Program-made: the position numbers and the translations under genes
The notes under the pieces: generated by a model
What the model saw: only the letters and a program-made list of their open reading frames with translations
What the model was told of the DNA's origin: nothing
Databases searched by the model: none
Part shown: positions 26,213 to 35,615 of the stretch, piece after piece
Layout of the letters: each line of letters opens with the position of its first letter
Position numbering within the stretch: the stretch's first letter is position 1
Assembly: GCA_035621215.1 (NCBI GenBank)
Contig: CP141729.1
Span: 1,138,944-1,202,943, forward strand
Direction: 5' to 3'
From: Oscillospiraceae bacterium MB08-C2-2
GTDB lineage: Bacteria > Bacillota > Clostridia > Oscillospirales > Ruminococcaceae
DNA: 64,000 nucleotides

Positions 26213-27979
26213 TTATTCATAGAGTGGGCCATATAGAGCACAGGCTCTGTAATCGGCACCAACGGGATCGGTGGCACCAAAAGCACCCCATGCATGGGGA
26301 CGGAACAGTGCTTCCTCCGAAAGGTTATGCAGGCTTACGGGAATGCGCAGCATGCTGGCAAGGGTCACCAAATCCGCCCCTACATGTCCGTGGGCGAAAG
26401 CGGCGTGGTTGCTGCCCCATGCGGCCATCAGACCGTATACATCCTTGCAGGGGCCATTCTCTGTCAAGCGGGGCGTAAACCAAGTGGTTGGCCAAGTGGG
26501 ATCAGTACGCTGATCCAGCACCTGATGCACCCCGTCCGGCAGCACAACGCTCCAACCCTCAACAATTTGAATGGTAGCCCCAATGCCTGCGACAAGGTTG
26601 AGGCGAATCATGGTCAGCGGCATTTCAGCCTGTGTTTTGAAATGGCTGGAAAAACCGCCGCCGGGGAAATAATCCAGTGCAGCCGGGCACCAGTCGGTGG
26701 CTTTAAGGCAGGCATCAACATCCTCATCCTGCATTTCCCACCATTTTTTCATCACACCATTGCCGTTTTCATCCTTGGAGGCACCGGTGGCATCCAGCGC
26801 AGCGGAGCCGCTGTTGATCATATGTATAGATCCGTTTGCCGCTCTATCCTGTGGGGTCCATCCGGTAACACGCTCAATGGCATCGGGGCTCCAATAGGTG
26901 CGGACATCGGCAAACAGGCTTGCCTTTCCGGTCAGCAGATTGGCAAAGAGCATGCTGATGCCGTTGCTGCTGTCGTTCTCGGTTGCAAAAATAAGGGGTG
27001 CTCTTTTCCCGTTCCAATCAAAGCTGGTGTTCAAAATGGCCTCGCAGAAATCCGCGTTAGGCATCCAATCACTCCACATGCGCTGGCCTTGGAATCCGCC
27101 CAGAATAGCGTTGCGCCCAAGGGCCGCCTCGTGGTAACCATCTTTGGCAAGAGCCTCGTTGCCGATCATGATGTCACGCATAATCATGCTCATTTTAACA
27201 ACGGTGGCCAGTTCCTCTGCTTTTTGTTCCTCGCTGTGCTGCCAATCTGCCGGGTTTTTATCAAAGCCGATGGGGCACTTTTCTTTGGCCCATGCATAGG
27301 CCTTTTCAAACTCGGCCTTATCATACAGCTCCAACTTCAATCGGCGGCTCACTTCGCTCATATCCACCCATTCGGCTCGAATGCCGAAATAATCCTGCAT
27401 AAACTGAGGGTCCAAGAAGCTGCCCATAATGCCCATGCTGACAGAGCCGATGCCAACATAAGCCTTGTTCCGCATCTGCCCCACTGCAACGGCACACTGG
27501 GCAAATCGTAGAATTTTTTCCGCCACATCCGCAGGGACAGACGGGTCGTCCGCATCCTGTACATCACGTCCATAAATGGAATAGGCTGGCAGGCGGCGCT
27601 GGTTGTAGGCGCTCAAAACCGCTGCCAAATAGACTGCGCCCGGCCGCTCTGTGGCGTTGAGACCCCATACCGCCTTGATGGTGAGCGGGTCAAGATCCAT
27701 TGTTTCGCTGCCATAGCACCAGCAGGGTGTTACGCTCAGGGTAGCGCAGACATCCTCCTTGGCAAACTGGGCAGCACAGCGGGCCGCTTCTTCGCCACCA
27801 CCAATGGTACAGTCGGAAATCACTACCTTTGCCGGGGTTCCATCGGCATAAAACACCGATGCTTCGATCAGTTCCTTTGCCGCTCTTGCCATCTGCATGG
27901 TTTTTTCTTCCAAACCGCTGCGGACTGCCTGCCGACCGTCGATAATCGGTCGAATGCCAATTTTAGGATACTGTTTCAT
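26213..27979 (-). CDS. fucI: L-fucose isomerase
   Basis: The 588-residue protein follows E. coli FucI closely along its length: opening PKIGIRPIIDGR, TPCWCYGSETMDLDP, GTERPGAVYLAA-like ATERPGAVYLAA, metal-binding Glu in FATENDSSNG and Asp in FADVRTYWSP, and WGSNHAAFAHGHVGADL. It interconverts L-fucose and L-fuculose (and D-arabinose/D-ribulose) using Mn2+. ATG 27979 follows AAAGGAGG. Repeat copy C lies 41 bp upstream, between this gene and iclR. Confidence 0.96.
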   Translation of the reverse strand: MKQYPKIGIRPIIDGRQAVRSGLEEKTMQMARAAKELIEASVFYADGTPAKVVISDCTIGGGEEAARCAAQFAKEDVCATLSVTPCWCYGSETMDLDPLTIKAVWGLNATERPGAVYLAAVLSAYNQRRLPAYSIYGRDVQDADDPSVPADVAEKILRFAQCAVAVGQMRNKAYVGIGSVSMGIMGSFLDPQFMQDYFGIRAEWVDMSEVSRRLKLELYDKAEFEKAYAWAKEKCPIGFDKNPADWQHSEEQKAEELATVVKMSMIMRDIMIGNEALAKDGYHEAALGRNAILGGFQGQRMWSDWMPNADFCEAILNTSFDWNGKRAPLIFATENDSSNGISMLFANLLTGKASLFADVRTYWSPDAIERVTGWTPQDRAANGSIHMINSGSAALDATGASKDENGNGVMKKWWEMQDEDVDACLKATDWCPAALDYFPGGGFSSHFKTQAEMPLTMIRLNLVAGIGATIQIVEGWSVVLPDGVHQVLDQRTDPTWPTTWFTPRLTENGPCKDVYGLMAAWGSNHAAFAHGHVGADLVTLASMLRIPVSLHNLSEEALFRPHAWGAFGATDPVGADYRACALYGPLYE

Positions 27980-28020
27980 AACAATCCTCCTTTGTTGATT
28001 GGTTTCACCGTTATATCTAC

Positions 28021-28136
28021 TTTATAGTTGTATAGGTTTATAACCACTTCATACTCATCTGCGCGCAAGGCGTGTCTGCGAGCTTCGCCCGCAGCTTCAA
28101 AATTGCATTGCAGTTTTGAAGCTATATGAGTATATG
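28021..28136 (-). repeat. Copy C of the modular hairpin element (internal module missing)
   Basis: The 116-bp copy matches both ends of copy B (TTATAGTTGTATAGGTTTA ... AACCAC and CTTCATACTCATCT ... GCAGCTTCAAAATTGCATTG ... GAGTAT) but lacks the roughly 55-bp GCGGC/ACCGCC hairpin block between AACCAC and TTCATACTCAT. It begins 29 bp after the iclR stop and fills the gap before fucI. Confidence 0.85.
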
Positions 28137-28165
28137 TTTTGAACAAGCATATAGAACAACTCAGG

Positions 28166-28933
28166 CTATTTTACTATGCGCTCCCGCAGAGCAAGGGCCG
28201 CTTCCTTCATAATCCGTGCATACTCCTGCACCGCTTCATCTGTAGAAAAATCCAGATTGGGTGAGGACATGCTCAGCGCGCCATACAGGGTATTGGAGCC
28301 TGTCAGAATGGGCACACCCATACAGCGCAGGCCATATTCGTGCTCTTCACGGTCAAGTGCATAGCCCTGCCTGCGAACGGTACTAATTTCCTCACGAATT
28401 ACCGCCTCGTCTGTAATGGTATACTCTGTATAGGCAATTCGATCCTGCCGGAGCACCCGCTCCAATTCATCGGCAGGAAGATGCGCCATCATCGCTTTGC
28501 CCAGCGATGTGCAATACATGGCGGCTGTCTCGCCAATGATGCTGCGGTAAGGATAGTCATACGCCTTGGCTTGGGGATAGCTGTTGCAGAGATAAAACAC
28601 TTCTCCATTGCGATACTTGGCAAAATAAGTAATCACATTCAGCTGCTTTGATACATCCTGCATTACATCGTGAAACAGCCTCTGATAGCCCAAGCGCTCA
28701 TTGATAATGTAGGAAAATTCCAACAGCTTCAGATCCAAGCTGTAACGGCCTGTTTCGGGATTCTGCTCCAAGTAGCCCAGCTGCTCATAAGTAGATACAA
28801 TGTTGCTTACGCTGCTTTTTCCCATGTTCAGCATCTTGCTGATTTGTGTGATCCCCAGCTCCGGGTTCTTGGAATTAAAGCACTCCAAAACCTTTAAAGC
28901 CTTTGCCAGAGACTTTACCTTGGTCTCCTCCAT
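28166..28933 (-). CDS. IclR-family transcriptional regulator
   Basis: The 255-residue protein has an N-terminal winged helix (about 5-70: ALKVLECFNSKNPELGITQI, KSSVSNIVSTYEQLGYLEQ) and a C-terminal effector-binding domain (about 80-250: AAMYCTSLGKAMMAHLP, GYALDREEHEYGLRCMGVPI). IclR proteins commonly control sugar and sugar-acid operons. It sits inside the sugar cluster, so it is the likely local regulator. Start ATG 28933 follows AGGTG. Confidence 0.93.
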   Translation of the reverse strand: MEETKVKSLAKALKVLECFNSKNPELGITQISKMLNMGKSSVSNIVSTYEQLGYLEQNPETGRYSLDLKLLEFSYIINERLGYQRLFHDVMQDVSKQLNVITYFAKYRNGEVFYLCNSYPQAKAYDYPYRSIIGETAAMYCTSLGKAMMAHLPADELERVLRQDRIAYTEYTITDEAVIREEISTVRRQGYALDREEHEYGLRCMGVPILTGSNTLYGALSMSSPNLDFSTDEAVQEYARIMKEAALALRERIVK

Positions 28934-29035
28934 TCTGCTACACCTGCCTATTGATTAATCTTCTCTTAAGGCCTCTCATCCGCTGCTGCTCCACATTTTT
29001 CAAAGTATATCGGCAACAAAGTAGCCTTGCAGAGC

Positions 29036-29146
29036 GTGTATACGGTCATTATACCATACAAGCGAAGCGCTATGGCATAATTGCCCATGGCCATAGGCCG
29101 GGCATAAAAATGGTGTGTATAATGACTGCTTTGCAGTTATTATACC
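29036..29146. repeat. Compound palindromic region between iclR and the dehydrogenase
   Basis: GGTCATTATAC near 29043 recurs inverted as GTATAATGAC (29117-29126), and GTATAATGACTGC (29117-29129) forms a second hairpin with 29133-29145. Between them are ATGGCCATAGGCC and CATGGCCATAGGCC-type palindromes. It could be a terminator region or a structured repeat; no protein is encoded. Confidence 0.55.
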
Positions 29147-29219
29147 CTGTGGGGACCTGTTTAGAAAGAATTTTCATTCTATTATGCACCGATTCTGCGT
29201 TTTTTCGCAAATTGGGCCT

Positions 29220-30176
29220 TTAATTGAGCCTGTTTTCAGGGTTTTTACCATTAAAAACATCCAGAAGTGCCTGCGCTGTCATCAGCCCCACATTTTCACA
29301 AGTTGCATAAGTCTCAGCCGCTGTGTGAGGTGTGGCGATAAAGGTATCCAGCTCAAAGAGCGGATTCTCTGTGCCGGCAGGCTCACTCTCATAGACATCA
29401 GATGCAGCCGCCAAAAGCCTGCCCCCTGTGAGTGCATTAAACAGGGCACTTTCATCCACCAAAGCACCCCGGGCCGTATTGATGAAAACGGAGCCCGGCT
29501 TCATTTTAGCAAAGGTCTCGGCATTCATGATATGCTGTGTCTCCGGGAGGCTGGGCAAATGCATACTCACAATATCCGCCTTTGCAAGCACTTCATCCAT
29601 GGATACCATCTCGGTGTTAAGCTCTTTCGCCAGCTCCATATTGGGGTACAGATCATATGCAATCAGCTTAACATCAAAACCACTAAGCTTTTTGGCAACC
29701 TTCCGGGCGATATCACCAAAGCCCAGAAGTCCCACGCACATGCCGGTTAAATCCCGGCCCATAAACCGTTCCCATGCGCCTTCTCTGGTTGAACGGTTCA
29801 GATTCGGAACATTGCGCAGGCAGCTTAACATAAGCGCAATGGCCATCTCTGCTACCGAGCCGGAGTTCATGCCACGGGCATTGCTGACCGCAATACCGTG
29901 AGCGGCAGCACTTTGCAAATCAATGTTATCCACCCCAACGCCAAAGCGTGCGATGACTTTCAGCCGGGGAGCCTTTTGGAAGATCGTCTCATCCCAAGTA
30001 TCCACGCCGGCAACGACTCCATCAATATCCCCGACCACTTGCAGCAGCTCCTCTTGGGTAAAGGGGCGTCCATGGGGGTTTTCAATTACGTTAACACCGT
30101 TTTGCTCCAAAAGCTGTTTCGCCTTCTGGCAGTAAATGGAGTAACCTGTTGCAGTGACCAGAACATTTTTGCTCAT
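29220..30176 (-). CDS. D-isomer-specific 2-hydroxyacid dehydrogenase
   Basis: The 318-residue NAD(P)-dependent dehydrogenase of the phosphoglycerate dehydrogenase-like family shows RFGVGVDNIDLQSAAAHGI, the Rossmann motif GLLGFGDIA, catalytic Arg in INTARGALVD, Glu in DVYESEPA and His in ATPHTAAET. It lacks the C-terminal ACT domain of serine-pathway enzymes. The context with sugar acid enzymes suggests oxidation or reduction of a sugar-derived 2-hydroxy acid. ATG 30176 follows AGGGAG. Confidence 0.9.
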   Translation of the reverse strand: MSKNVLVTATGYSIYCQKAKQLLEQNGVNVIENPHGRPFTQEELLQVVGDIDGVVAGVDTWDETIFQKAPRLKVIARFGVGVDNIDLQSAAAHGIAVSNARGMNSGSVAEMAIALMLSCLRNVPNLNRSTREGAWERFMGRDLTGMCVGLLGFGDIARKVAKKLSGFDVKLIAYDLYPNMELAKELNTEMVSMDEVLAKADIVSMHLPSLPETQHIMNAETFAKMKPGSVFINTARGALVDESALFNALTGGRLLAAASDVYESEPAGTENPLFELDTFIATPHTAAETYATCENVGLMTAQALLDVFNGKNPENRLN

Positions 30177-30201
30177 ATTCTTTACTCCCTTTTCTGTATG
30201 A

Positions 30202-31110
30202 TCACAGTGCGTCGTATTCTTCCATCACGGCGGCAATTCTGCGCATTTGCTCATCGCTGAGGGTCAGACCCGGCTGGCGCATATAGCGGCTTCCACGGCC
30301 TGCCAATTCACCAACGGCCTTAATGCCTGCATTTCCGTTTTTAAATCCGCCAACCGGCACGATTTTATACAGTACATTGATCTTGGCTTGGCACCGGGCT
30401 ACGGTGGCAGTATCACCGGCCACAGAGGCGTTATACATCTCCACAAATGCCTCTGCCCGTGCGTTGCTCAAACCGGTTACAACACCGTTCGCACCGCAGA
30501 GAAGTGCAGGTGCCGCCAGATAATCTTCGCCCTGAATCCATGAAAAGCCTTCCTTGCGGGGGCCAAACAAACCACGGCTGAACTGGCAGAAATCACCGGA
30601 AGAATCCTTGACACCAGCCACATTGTCCATCTCGCTCAGTGTGAGAATGGTTTCCAGGGCAATGGGGTTTGCCGTGGCAGAGGGGATGTTATAAACAATA
30701 ACCGGTGCAAAGGAATGCTCAATAACCCGACGATAGTGCTCCAAAATCACATTCTGGTCGGCGCCATGGTAATAAGGGGTAGTGGAAACTAAGAAATCCG
30801 GGTCCAGATCGCTGAAAGCATCGATTTCTTTCAAGGCCGAATGTGTATTGGAGCTGATGGCCGCAAGGCAGATGAACAGATCATGCCCCACCACATTGCG
30901 CACACATTTATAAACTTCCTTTTTCTCTTCTATAGATAGGTAAGCACCTTCACCTGTTCCGCCACAAACAAACAGACCGTGAACACCCACATCTTTTAAA
31001 TACTGCGCCTGCTTTTCCAGCAGGGAAAAGGAAATCTCACCATCTTCCTTCATGGGTGTGACAATGGCGGGAACAACTCCGCGCAGCGTATGTTTTTGGT
31101 TTTTACTCAT
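30202..31110 (-). CDS. Dihydrodipicolinate synthase (DapA)-family aldolase
   Basis: The 302-residue class I aldolase has the family motifs GTGEGAYLSIEEK, the tyrosine in VIVYNIPSATAN and the Schiff-base lysine in AGVKDSSGDF. The lysine pathway gene dapA is not expected here; in sugar clusters such proteins cleave 2-keto-3-deoxy sugar acids to pyruvate and an aldehyde. ATG 31110 has AAGGAG at 9 bases; the frame to 31149 overlaps the SDR gene without a ribosome binding site. Confidence 0.9.
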   Translation of the reverse strand: MSKNQKHTLRGVVPAIVTPMKEDGEISFSLLEKQAQYLKDVGVHGLFVCGGTGEGAYLSIEEKKEVYKCVRNVVGHDLFICLAAISSNTHSALKEIDAFSDLDPDFLVSTTPYYHGADQNVILEHYRRVIEHSFAPVIVYNIPSATANPIALETILTLSEMDNVAGVKDSSGDFCQFSRGLFGPRKEGFSWIQGEDYLAAPALLCGANGVVTGLSNARAEAFVEMYNASVAGDTATVARCQAKINVLYKIVPVGGFKNGNAGIKAVGELAGRGSRYMRQPGLTLSDEQMRRIAAVMEEYDAL

Positions 31111-31142
31111 CTTGAAAATCTCCTTATTTTGAATTCTTTCCA

Positions 31143-31874
31143 TTACCAACGGTTAAAGCCACGCATGGTCAGCACCTGGCTGCTCATACCGGCAGAAAGA
31201 TCGCTTGCCAAGAACAGAATGCCGTTTGCAATGGTTTCAGGCTCAAAAAGGTCGCCCCCCGCCTGCAAGATAAACTCCCGGCGTTCGGATTTCTGGAACA
31301 GTTCGGTATCAATAGGGCCGGGGCAGATTGCGTTAACCCGCACGCCCTGACTGCGCATCTCGTCACCTAGTGACATGCTCAGAGCCAATAAGGCGGCCTT
31401 AGAAGCGGAATAAGCCGAGCTTCCGGGCAGGCCACGCAGGGCAGCCGCTGAGCACACATTGACAATATTACCCCCGCCTTGCTCCACCATAGCCGGTAAA
31501 ACCGCCTTGGTTACCATAACGGCTGTGGTCAGATTGGTTGTCATGATACGGTTCCAAATATCCATAGGCATCTCAAGCAGAGGCATTTCCTTAGACATTC
31601 CGGCGTTGTTAACCAAAACATCAATGGCTCCATGCTGCTCCAGCACAAACGCTGTCATAGCGGCCACTTCATCCGGGTTTGTAAGGTCTGCAACAAAGCA
31701 GCTGGGTTTATGATCGGTGCCTGTGATAGAGGCAGTCGCTTCACGCAGCGGCTCCTCAATATTTCCTACTAAAACCACCTTGGCACCCTGCTGGGCAAAC
31801 AATCTGGCAACCGCTTTGCCAAGACCGGTGCCTGCGCCGGTAACAACTGCAACCTTATCCTGCAAATTTTTCAT
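31143..31874 (-). CDS. Short-chain dehydrogenase/reductase (SDR)
   Basis: The 243-residue classical SDR has the cofactor motif TGAGTGLG, NNAG, the catalytic Ser in VCSAAA and Y-x-x-x-K in SAYSASKAA. In fucose-type clusters SDRs oxidise L-fucose or 2-keto-3-deoxyfuconate; the substrate here is inferred only from the neighbours. It follows the permease gene by 14 bp with a GGAAGAGACG site. Confidence 0.9.
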   Translation of the reverse strand: MKNLQDKVAVVTGAGTGLGKAVARLFAQQGAKVVLVGNIEEPLREATASITGTDHKPSCFVADLTNPDEVAAMTAFVLEQHGAIDVLVNNAGMSKEMPLLEMPMDIWNRIMTTNLTTAVMVTKAVLPAMVEQGGGNIVNVCSAAALRGLPGSSAYSASKAALLALSMSLGDEMRSQGVRVNAICPGPIDTELFQKSERREFILQAGGDLFEPETIANGILFLASDLSAGMSSQVLTMRGFNRW

Positions 31875-31888
31875 ACGTCTCTTCCTTT

Positions 31889-32911
31889 TCAGTTTATATT
31901 TTTGTTCAAGCGTTTTTCCTGCCGAATGTCCATATAATAGTTGAAGATCATGAACAAAATCATCAGCGCACCAATGACCAGCTTATTATAATAGGAGTTG
32001 ATTTGGCGGTATTGTGCCAGCGTGGTGGTAATCAACTGAATCAGCATGGTGCCAAGCACAACACCTTCTACCCGGCCTTGCCCGCCGCTGGGGTTAATGC
32101 CGCCAATCATACAAATCAGCACGCCCAGCAATGCATAGCTGCTGCCGTTGACCATATTAACCGAGTTGAAACGGCCCACCATAATCATACCGCCCAACAC
32201 ACTCATACACCCGGCAATGATATAAGGCTTGAATATAATTTCACGGCTGTTGATACCCGCAAACTCGGAGGCTTTCATGCTGGTTCCCGATAAATAAAGC
32301 TGCAAACCAAAGCTGGTTTTGTAGAGCAGAAAGGCCATCACAGCCGCACTGATTACATAGACAATCATGGTCAGCGGAATCGGCCCAAAGGTTTTGGTAA
32401 TCAGCTTTTGATAGGCCTCGGGCACACCGCTGACAGTGGTTCCCTTGGTAAGAATCATGCCGATACCGGTATAAAAGGAGCCTGTGCCAATGGTGGCAAT
32501 AAATGCCGGCATCTCCAGCCTATAAATCAGAAATCCATTGAATGCACCGCACAGTGCACCAATGCACAGAGCAATAACAAAAGCAAGAAAAATGCCAAGA
32601 ACTGTTCTGCCTGCTCCTGCGCCTTCCCCAATAAAGCTGCGCATAAAGAAAGTGGCCACTGCGGAGGACAAATTTGCTGTTCCCACCACAGAAAGATCAA
32701 TGCGCCCTGAAATACGGGTGAGCATAATGCCAAGAGAAATAACACCGAACTCGGGCATTTGGCGAAGCATGTTGCTCACCACAGGCCCGCTGATAATCAT
32801 CCAATTGTTGCTGACACCGGATAGGATCAACACCCCGAGAAACAAAATGATCAGGCGGGTTAAATGTGCATTGGAAAATCCCGGCTTTTTAATTGTGCTT
32901 TGCTTTTCCAT
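31889..32911 (-). CDS. Ribose-type ABC transporter permease 2
   Basis: The 340-residue RbsC/LsrD-like permease has 8-10 membrane segments and the motif GALCGAFNGFLIYRLEMPAFIATIGT. Its ATG shares one base with the stop of the first permease (TAATG). Two different permeases, as in the AI-2 (LsrC/LsrD) and rhamnose (RhaP/RhaQ) importers, indicate a heterodimer. Confidence 0.92.
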   Translation of the reverse strand: MEKQSTIKKPGFSNAHLTRLIILFLGVLILSGVSNNWMIISGPVVSNMLRQMPEFGVISLGIMLTRISGRIDLSVVGTANLSSAVATFFMRSFIGEGAGAGRTVLGIFLAFVIALCIGALCGAFNGFLIYRLEMPAFIATIGTGSFYTGIGMILTKGTTVSGVPEAYQKLITKTFGPIPLTMIVYVISAAVMAFLLYKTSFGLQLYLSGTSMKASEFAGINSREIIFKPYIIAGCMSVLGGMIMVGRFNSVNMVNGSSYALLGVLICMIGGINPSGGQGRVEGVVLGTMLIQLITTTLAQYRQINSYYNKLVIGALMILFMIFNYYMDIRQEKRLNKNIN

Positions 32912-33984
32912 TACAGCACCTCTCCCCTCGCTCGCATTTGCTCTTCTTCATTTCGTTTAATGCGTTTTTTGCGCTCCATCATCACCTGAAGGCCGGTTAC
33001 ACCAATGCCTAAGATGATAATGATGCCGGTTGCCGCATTGGCCCAATAGGGAGACAACCCCAGAAGCAGCAAGCTGTTTGTCAGGATAGTGAGAAATACC
33101 GTTCCCAGCAGCGCACCGCCGAGTGTTCCAACACCACCGGTAATCCGGACACCGCCCAGCACAACACCGGCAATAATGGTCATTTCGGTGCCATCGGTAA
33201 AGACTGTGTTTAAAATCCGGGCTGTAACAACACGGTTATAACCGGCAATACCTGCAAACCCACCAGCAAGTGCATAGACAAGCACCTGCAAAAGCAGTAC
33301 GTTGAAGCCCACTCGGGAAGCCGCATCAATATTGCCGCCAATGGCATAGAGGCCACGCCCAACCATGGTCTTGTTCATCAGAAACCAAGCCAAAATAATA
33401 ATGGCAATCGTGGTGATCGCCAAAGCCGGCAAGGTCGCCGAGATGCCTGTTTCGGCGTTGGTTGCTGTAAATAAATAGGTACGGGACCATTTGTTCAGGT
33501 TGGCAGGCAGATTGAAAGTCAGATTTTTGAGCGGCCCAAACAAAATGCCCCAATACAGATTGGAGGTACCCATTGTGACAATCATGGCTGGCAGCCGGTA
33601 ATAGCTGATAAGAAAGCCATTCAGCGCACCGAACAGCCCACCGATAATCAGGCACATCACATAACCCAGCAGCACATTGCCATCACCGCCCGGATCAAGC
33701 TGAAGCTGACCAACTACAACAATGTAGGATGTAAGTGCTGAAATCGCCGGAAAGGAAAGATCGATTCCCCCGGAGGCGAGCACCATATATGTACCAACGG
33801 CGAAGGTGCAGGGTGTGATGCTGGCCCGAGCCATATCCACCAAATTGTTTGAATCGAAGAACTGGCCGCTTCGGGCCTGAATAATCATACCCAGAACAAA
33901 AATAGCCAGCACCATAAAAACCTCATGCCGGGTTAATTTTTCTTTTAGAAATGATTTTGATTTCATTTTCATATCCCCCATCAT
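32911..33984 (-). CDS. Ribose-type ABC transporter permease 1
   Basis: The 357-residue permease has GGLFGALNGFLISYYRLPAM and ASGGIDLSFPAI typical of the BPD_transp_2 family. The frame opens in an ATGA overlap with the ATPase stop (33984); ATG 33972 or 33966 after GGGGG may be the true start. It is the partner of the following permease. Confidence 0.92.
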   Translation of the reverse strand: MMGDMKMKSKSFLKEKLTRHEVFMVLAIFVLGMIIQARSGQFFDSNNLVDMARASITPCTFAVGTYMVLASGGIDLSFPAISALTSYIVVVGQLQLDPGGDGNVLLGYVMCLIIGGLFGALNGFLISYYRLPAMIVTMGTSNLYWGILFGPLKNLTFNLPANLNKWSRTYLFTATNAETGISATLPALAITTIAIIILAWFLMNKTMVGRGLYAIGGNIDAASRVGFNVLLLQVLVYALAGGFAGIAGYNRVVTARILNTVFTDGTEMTIIAGVVLGGVRITGGVGTLGGALLGTVFLTILTNSLLLLGLSPYWANAATGIIIILGIGVTGLQVMMERKKRIKRNEEEQMRARGEVL

Positions 33985-35480
33985 ACGGTATAGAGAATTT
34001 TGTTGATCTCTTCTTCGTCGGTGTCACGGGTTACCAGCTCCGCAATAAACCGCCCGTCACGCATAACCATAATGCGGTCGCTGCAGGCCAGCACTTCGGG
34101 AATATCATCCGAAATCATAATAATGCTCATTCCCTGCTCAGAAAGTTCACGAAGAATTGCGTGCAGATCAAACTTGGCTCCAATATCAACACCCACCGTT
34201 GGGGAATTGAGAATAAAGATTTTCGGTTCCGTAGCCAGCCATCTGGCCAGTATGACCTTTTGCTGATTGCCTCCGCTGAGGGTCGAGACAGCCCGTTCAT
34301 ATTTATCGGTATTCAGGCGCATGGCCTTCATCCACGTGGTCCCTTCTTCTTCCGCCCTCTTCTGATTGATAACACCCAGCTTATTGGTGTGGCTGTCAAT
34401 ATTGGTTACAATGGCATTATCCATAATGGAGCGGCGCATAAACAGCCCTTCTGTTAAGCGATCCTCCGGAATATAACCGATCCCATGCTTTTCCGCATCT
34501 TCCACGCCTTTTATAACGGTTTCTTTTCCGTCGATGTAAACGCTCCCGCTATCAGCAGGTGTAATGCCGAAGATGGACTGAGCAAGCTCCGTGCGCCCGG
34601 AACCCAAAAAGCCGACGATCGCCAGCATTTCCCCCCGATTGAGAGTAAAGCTTATATTGGAAAAGGCTCCCTTGACCGAAAGGTTTTTAACCTCCATGAT
34701 CGTATCCTGCTCAATGGTGCGTTCCATTTTAGTAAAACGAAGATCCCGGCCTGTCATATAGTATGTAAAAGAATCTCGTGTCAGCTCGGCCACATTTCCG
34801 CTTGTAATATGCTGCCCATTGCGCAAAATGGTGTATTTTTCAGAAATATGGAAGACCTCATCAATCTTATGGCTGACTATAACAACCGCAATTCCCTCTT
34901 TTTTCAGCCCGTCGATGACATCATACAGGCGCAGAACCTCTTTATAGGTCAGTGCGGAGGTTGGCTCATCCATCACAATTAGTTTGGCGTTGTGGTGAAT
35001 GGCTCTGGTGAGTGCCACCAACTGTTTATCCGCAACCGAGAGCTGTTCCACCCGGACATCGGGATCCAAATTCAGGTTCATTTTTTCCAGTGCCGAAGTG
35101 GCAATGTGGTTGATGCGCTTTTTATTGACCAGCTTGCGGTTTGTCATAATTTCTGCACTGAGTGCAATATTCTCCCGAACCGTTAAGTTAGGGAAAATAG
35201 AAAAATCCTGATAAATAATCTGAATGCCCAGCCGTACTGACTCCAACGGTGTCATTTTTTTGAATTCCTGGCCGTTTATCTCAATGGTACCCGAATCCGC
35301 CTCATAAACACCGGATAATATCTTAATGAGGGTCGATTTTCCACATCCATTTTCGCCCGCTAACGCATGTACCTCTCCAGGGTATAGATCTAAATCTACA
35401 TTCTTTAGCGCCTGAACACCGCCAAAGGCTTTTGAGATTCCCCTCATACGAATAAAAGGTGTAGCCTGCGCTTGTTCCAT
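33981..35480 (-). CDS. Sugar ABC transporter ATP-binding protein (two nucleotide-binding domains)
   Basis: The 499-residue protein is a duplicated ATPase of the RbsA/MglA type: first Walker A GENGCGKST, Walker B LIVMDEPTSAL; second domain with the usual degenerate GFLGSGRTE, signature LSGGNQQKVILARW and SPTVGVDIGAK. It powers import by the two permeases. ATG 35480 (MEQAQATPF) gives the family-typical N-terminus; ATG 35507 is possible. Repeat copy B lies in its 5' region. Confidence 0.93.
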   Translation of the reverse strand: MEQAQATPFIRMRGISKAFGGVQALKNVDLDLYPGEVHALAGENGCGKSTLIKILSGVYEADSGTIEINGQEFKKMTPLESVRLGIQIIYQDFSIFPNLTVRENIALSAEIMTNRKLVNKKRINHIATSALEKMNLNLDPDVRVEQLSVADKQLVALTRAIHHNAKLIVMDEPTSALTYKEVLRLYDVIDGLKKEGIAVVIVSHKIDEVFHISEKYTILRNGQHITSGNVAELTRDSFTYYMTGRDLRFTKMERTIEQDTIMEVKNLSVKGAFSNISFTLNRGEMLAIVGFLGSGRTELAQSIFGITPADSGSVYIDGKETVIKGVEDAEKHGIGYIPEDRLTEGLFMRRSIMDNAIVTNIDSHTNKLGVINQKRAEEEGTTWMKAMRLNTDKYERAVSTLSGGNQQKVILARWLATEPKIFILNSPTVGVDIGAKFDLHAILRELSEQGMSIIMISDDIPEVLACSDRIMVMRDGRFIAELVTRDTDEEEINKILYTV

Positions 35481-35615
35481 ATCCTTGCCCCACTTCCTCT
35501 CACGCATCTTTTCAGGCCTGTATTTCCAACCGATTCTATCGTTGTAAAGGCACTTCACCAACAAAGGCCTGCTGCCATCTCAACAATCCCATTGTCTATA
35601 GAATGGCAGCAAGCA

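Noticed and set aside
26294-27511. A 405-codon plus-strand open frame opposite fucI
   Set aside because: No ribosome binding site or domain; caused by the codon bias of fucI.
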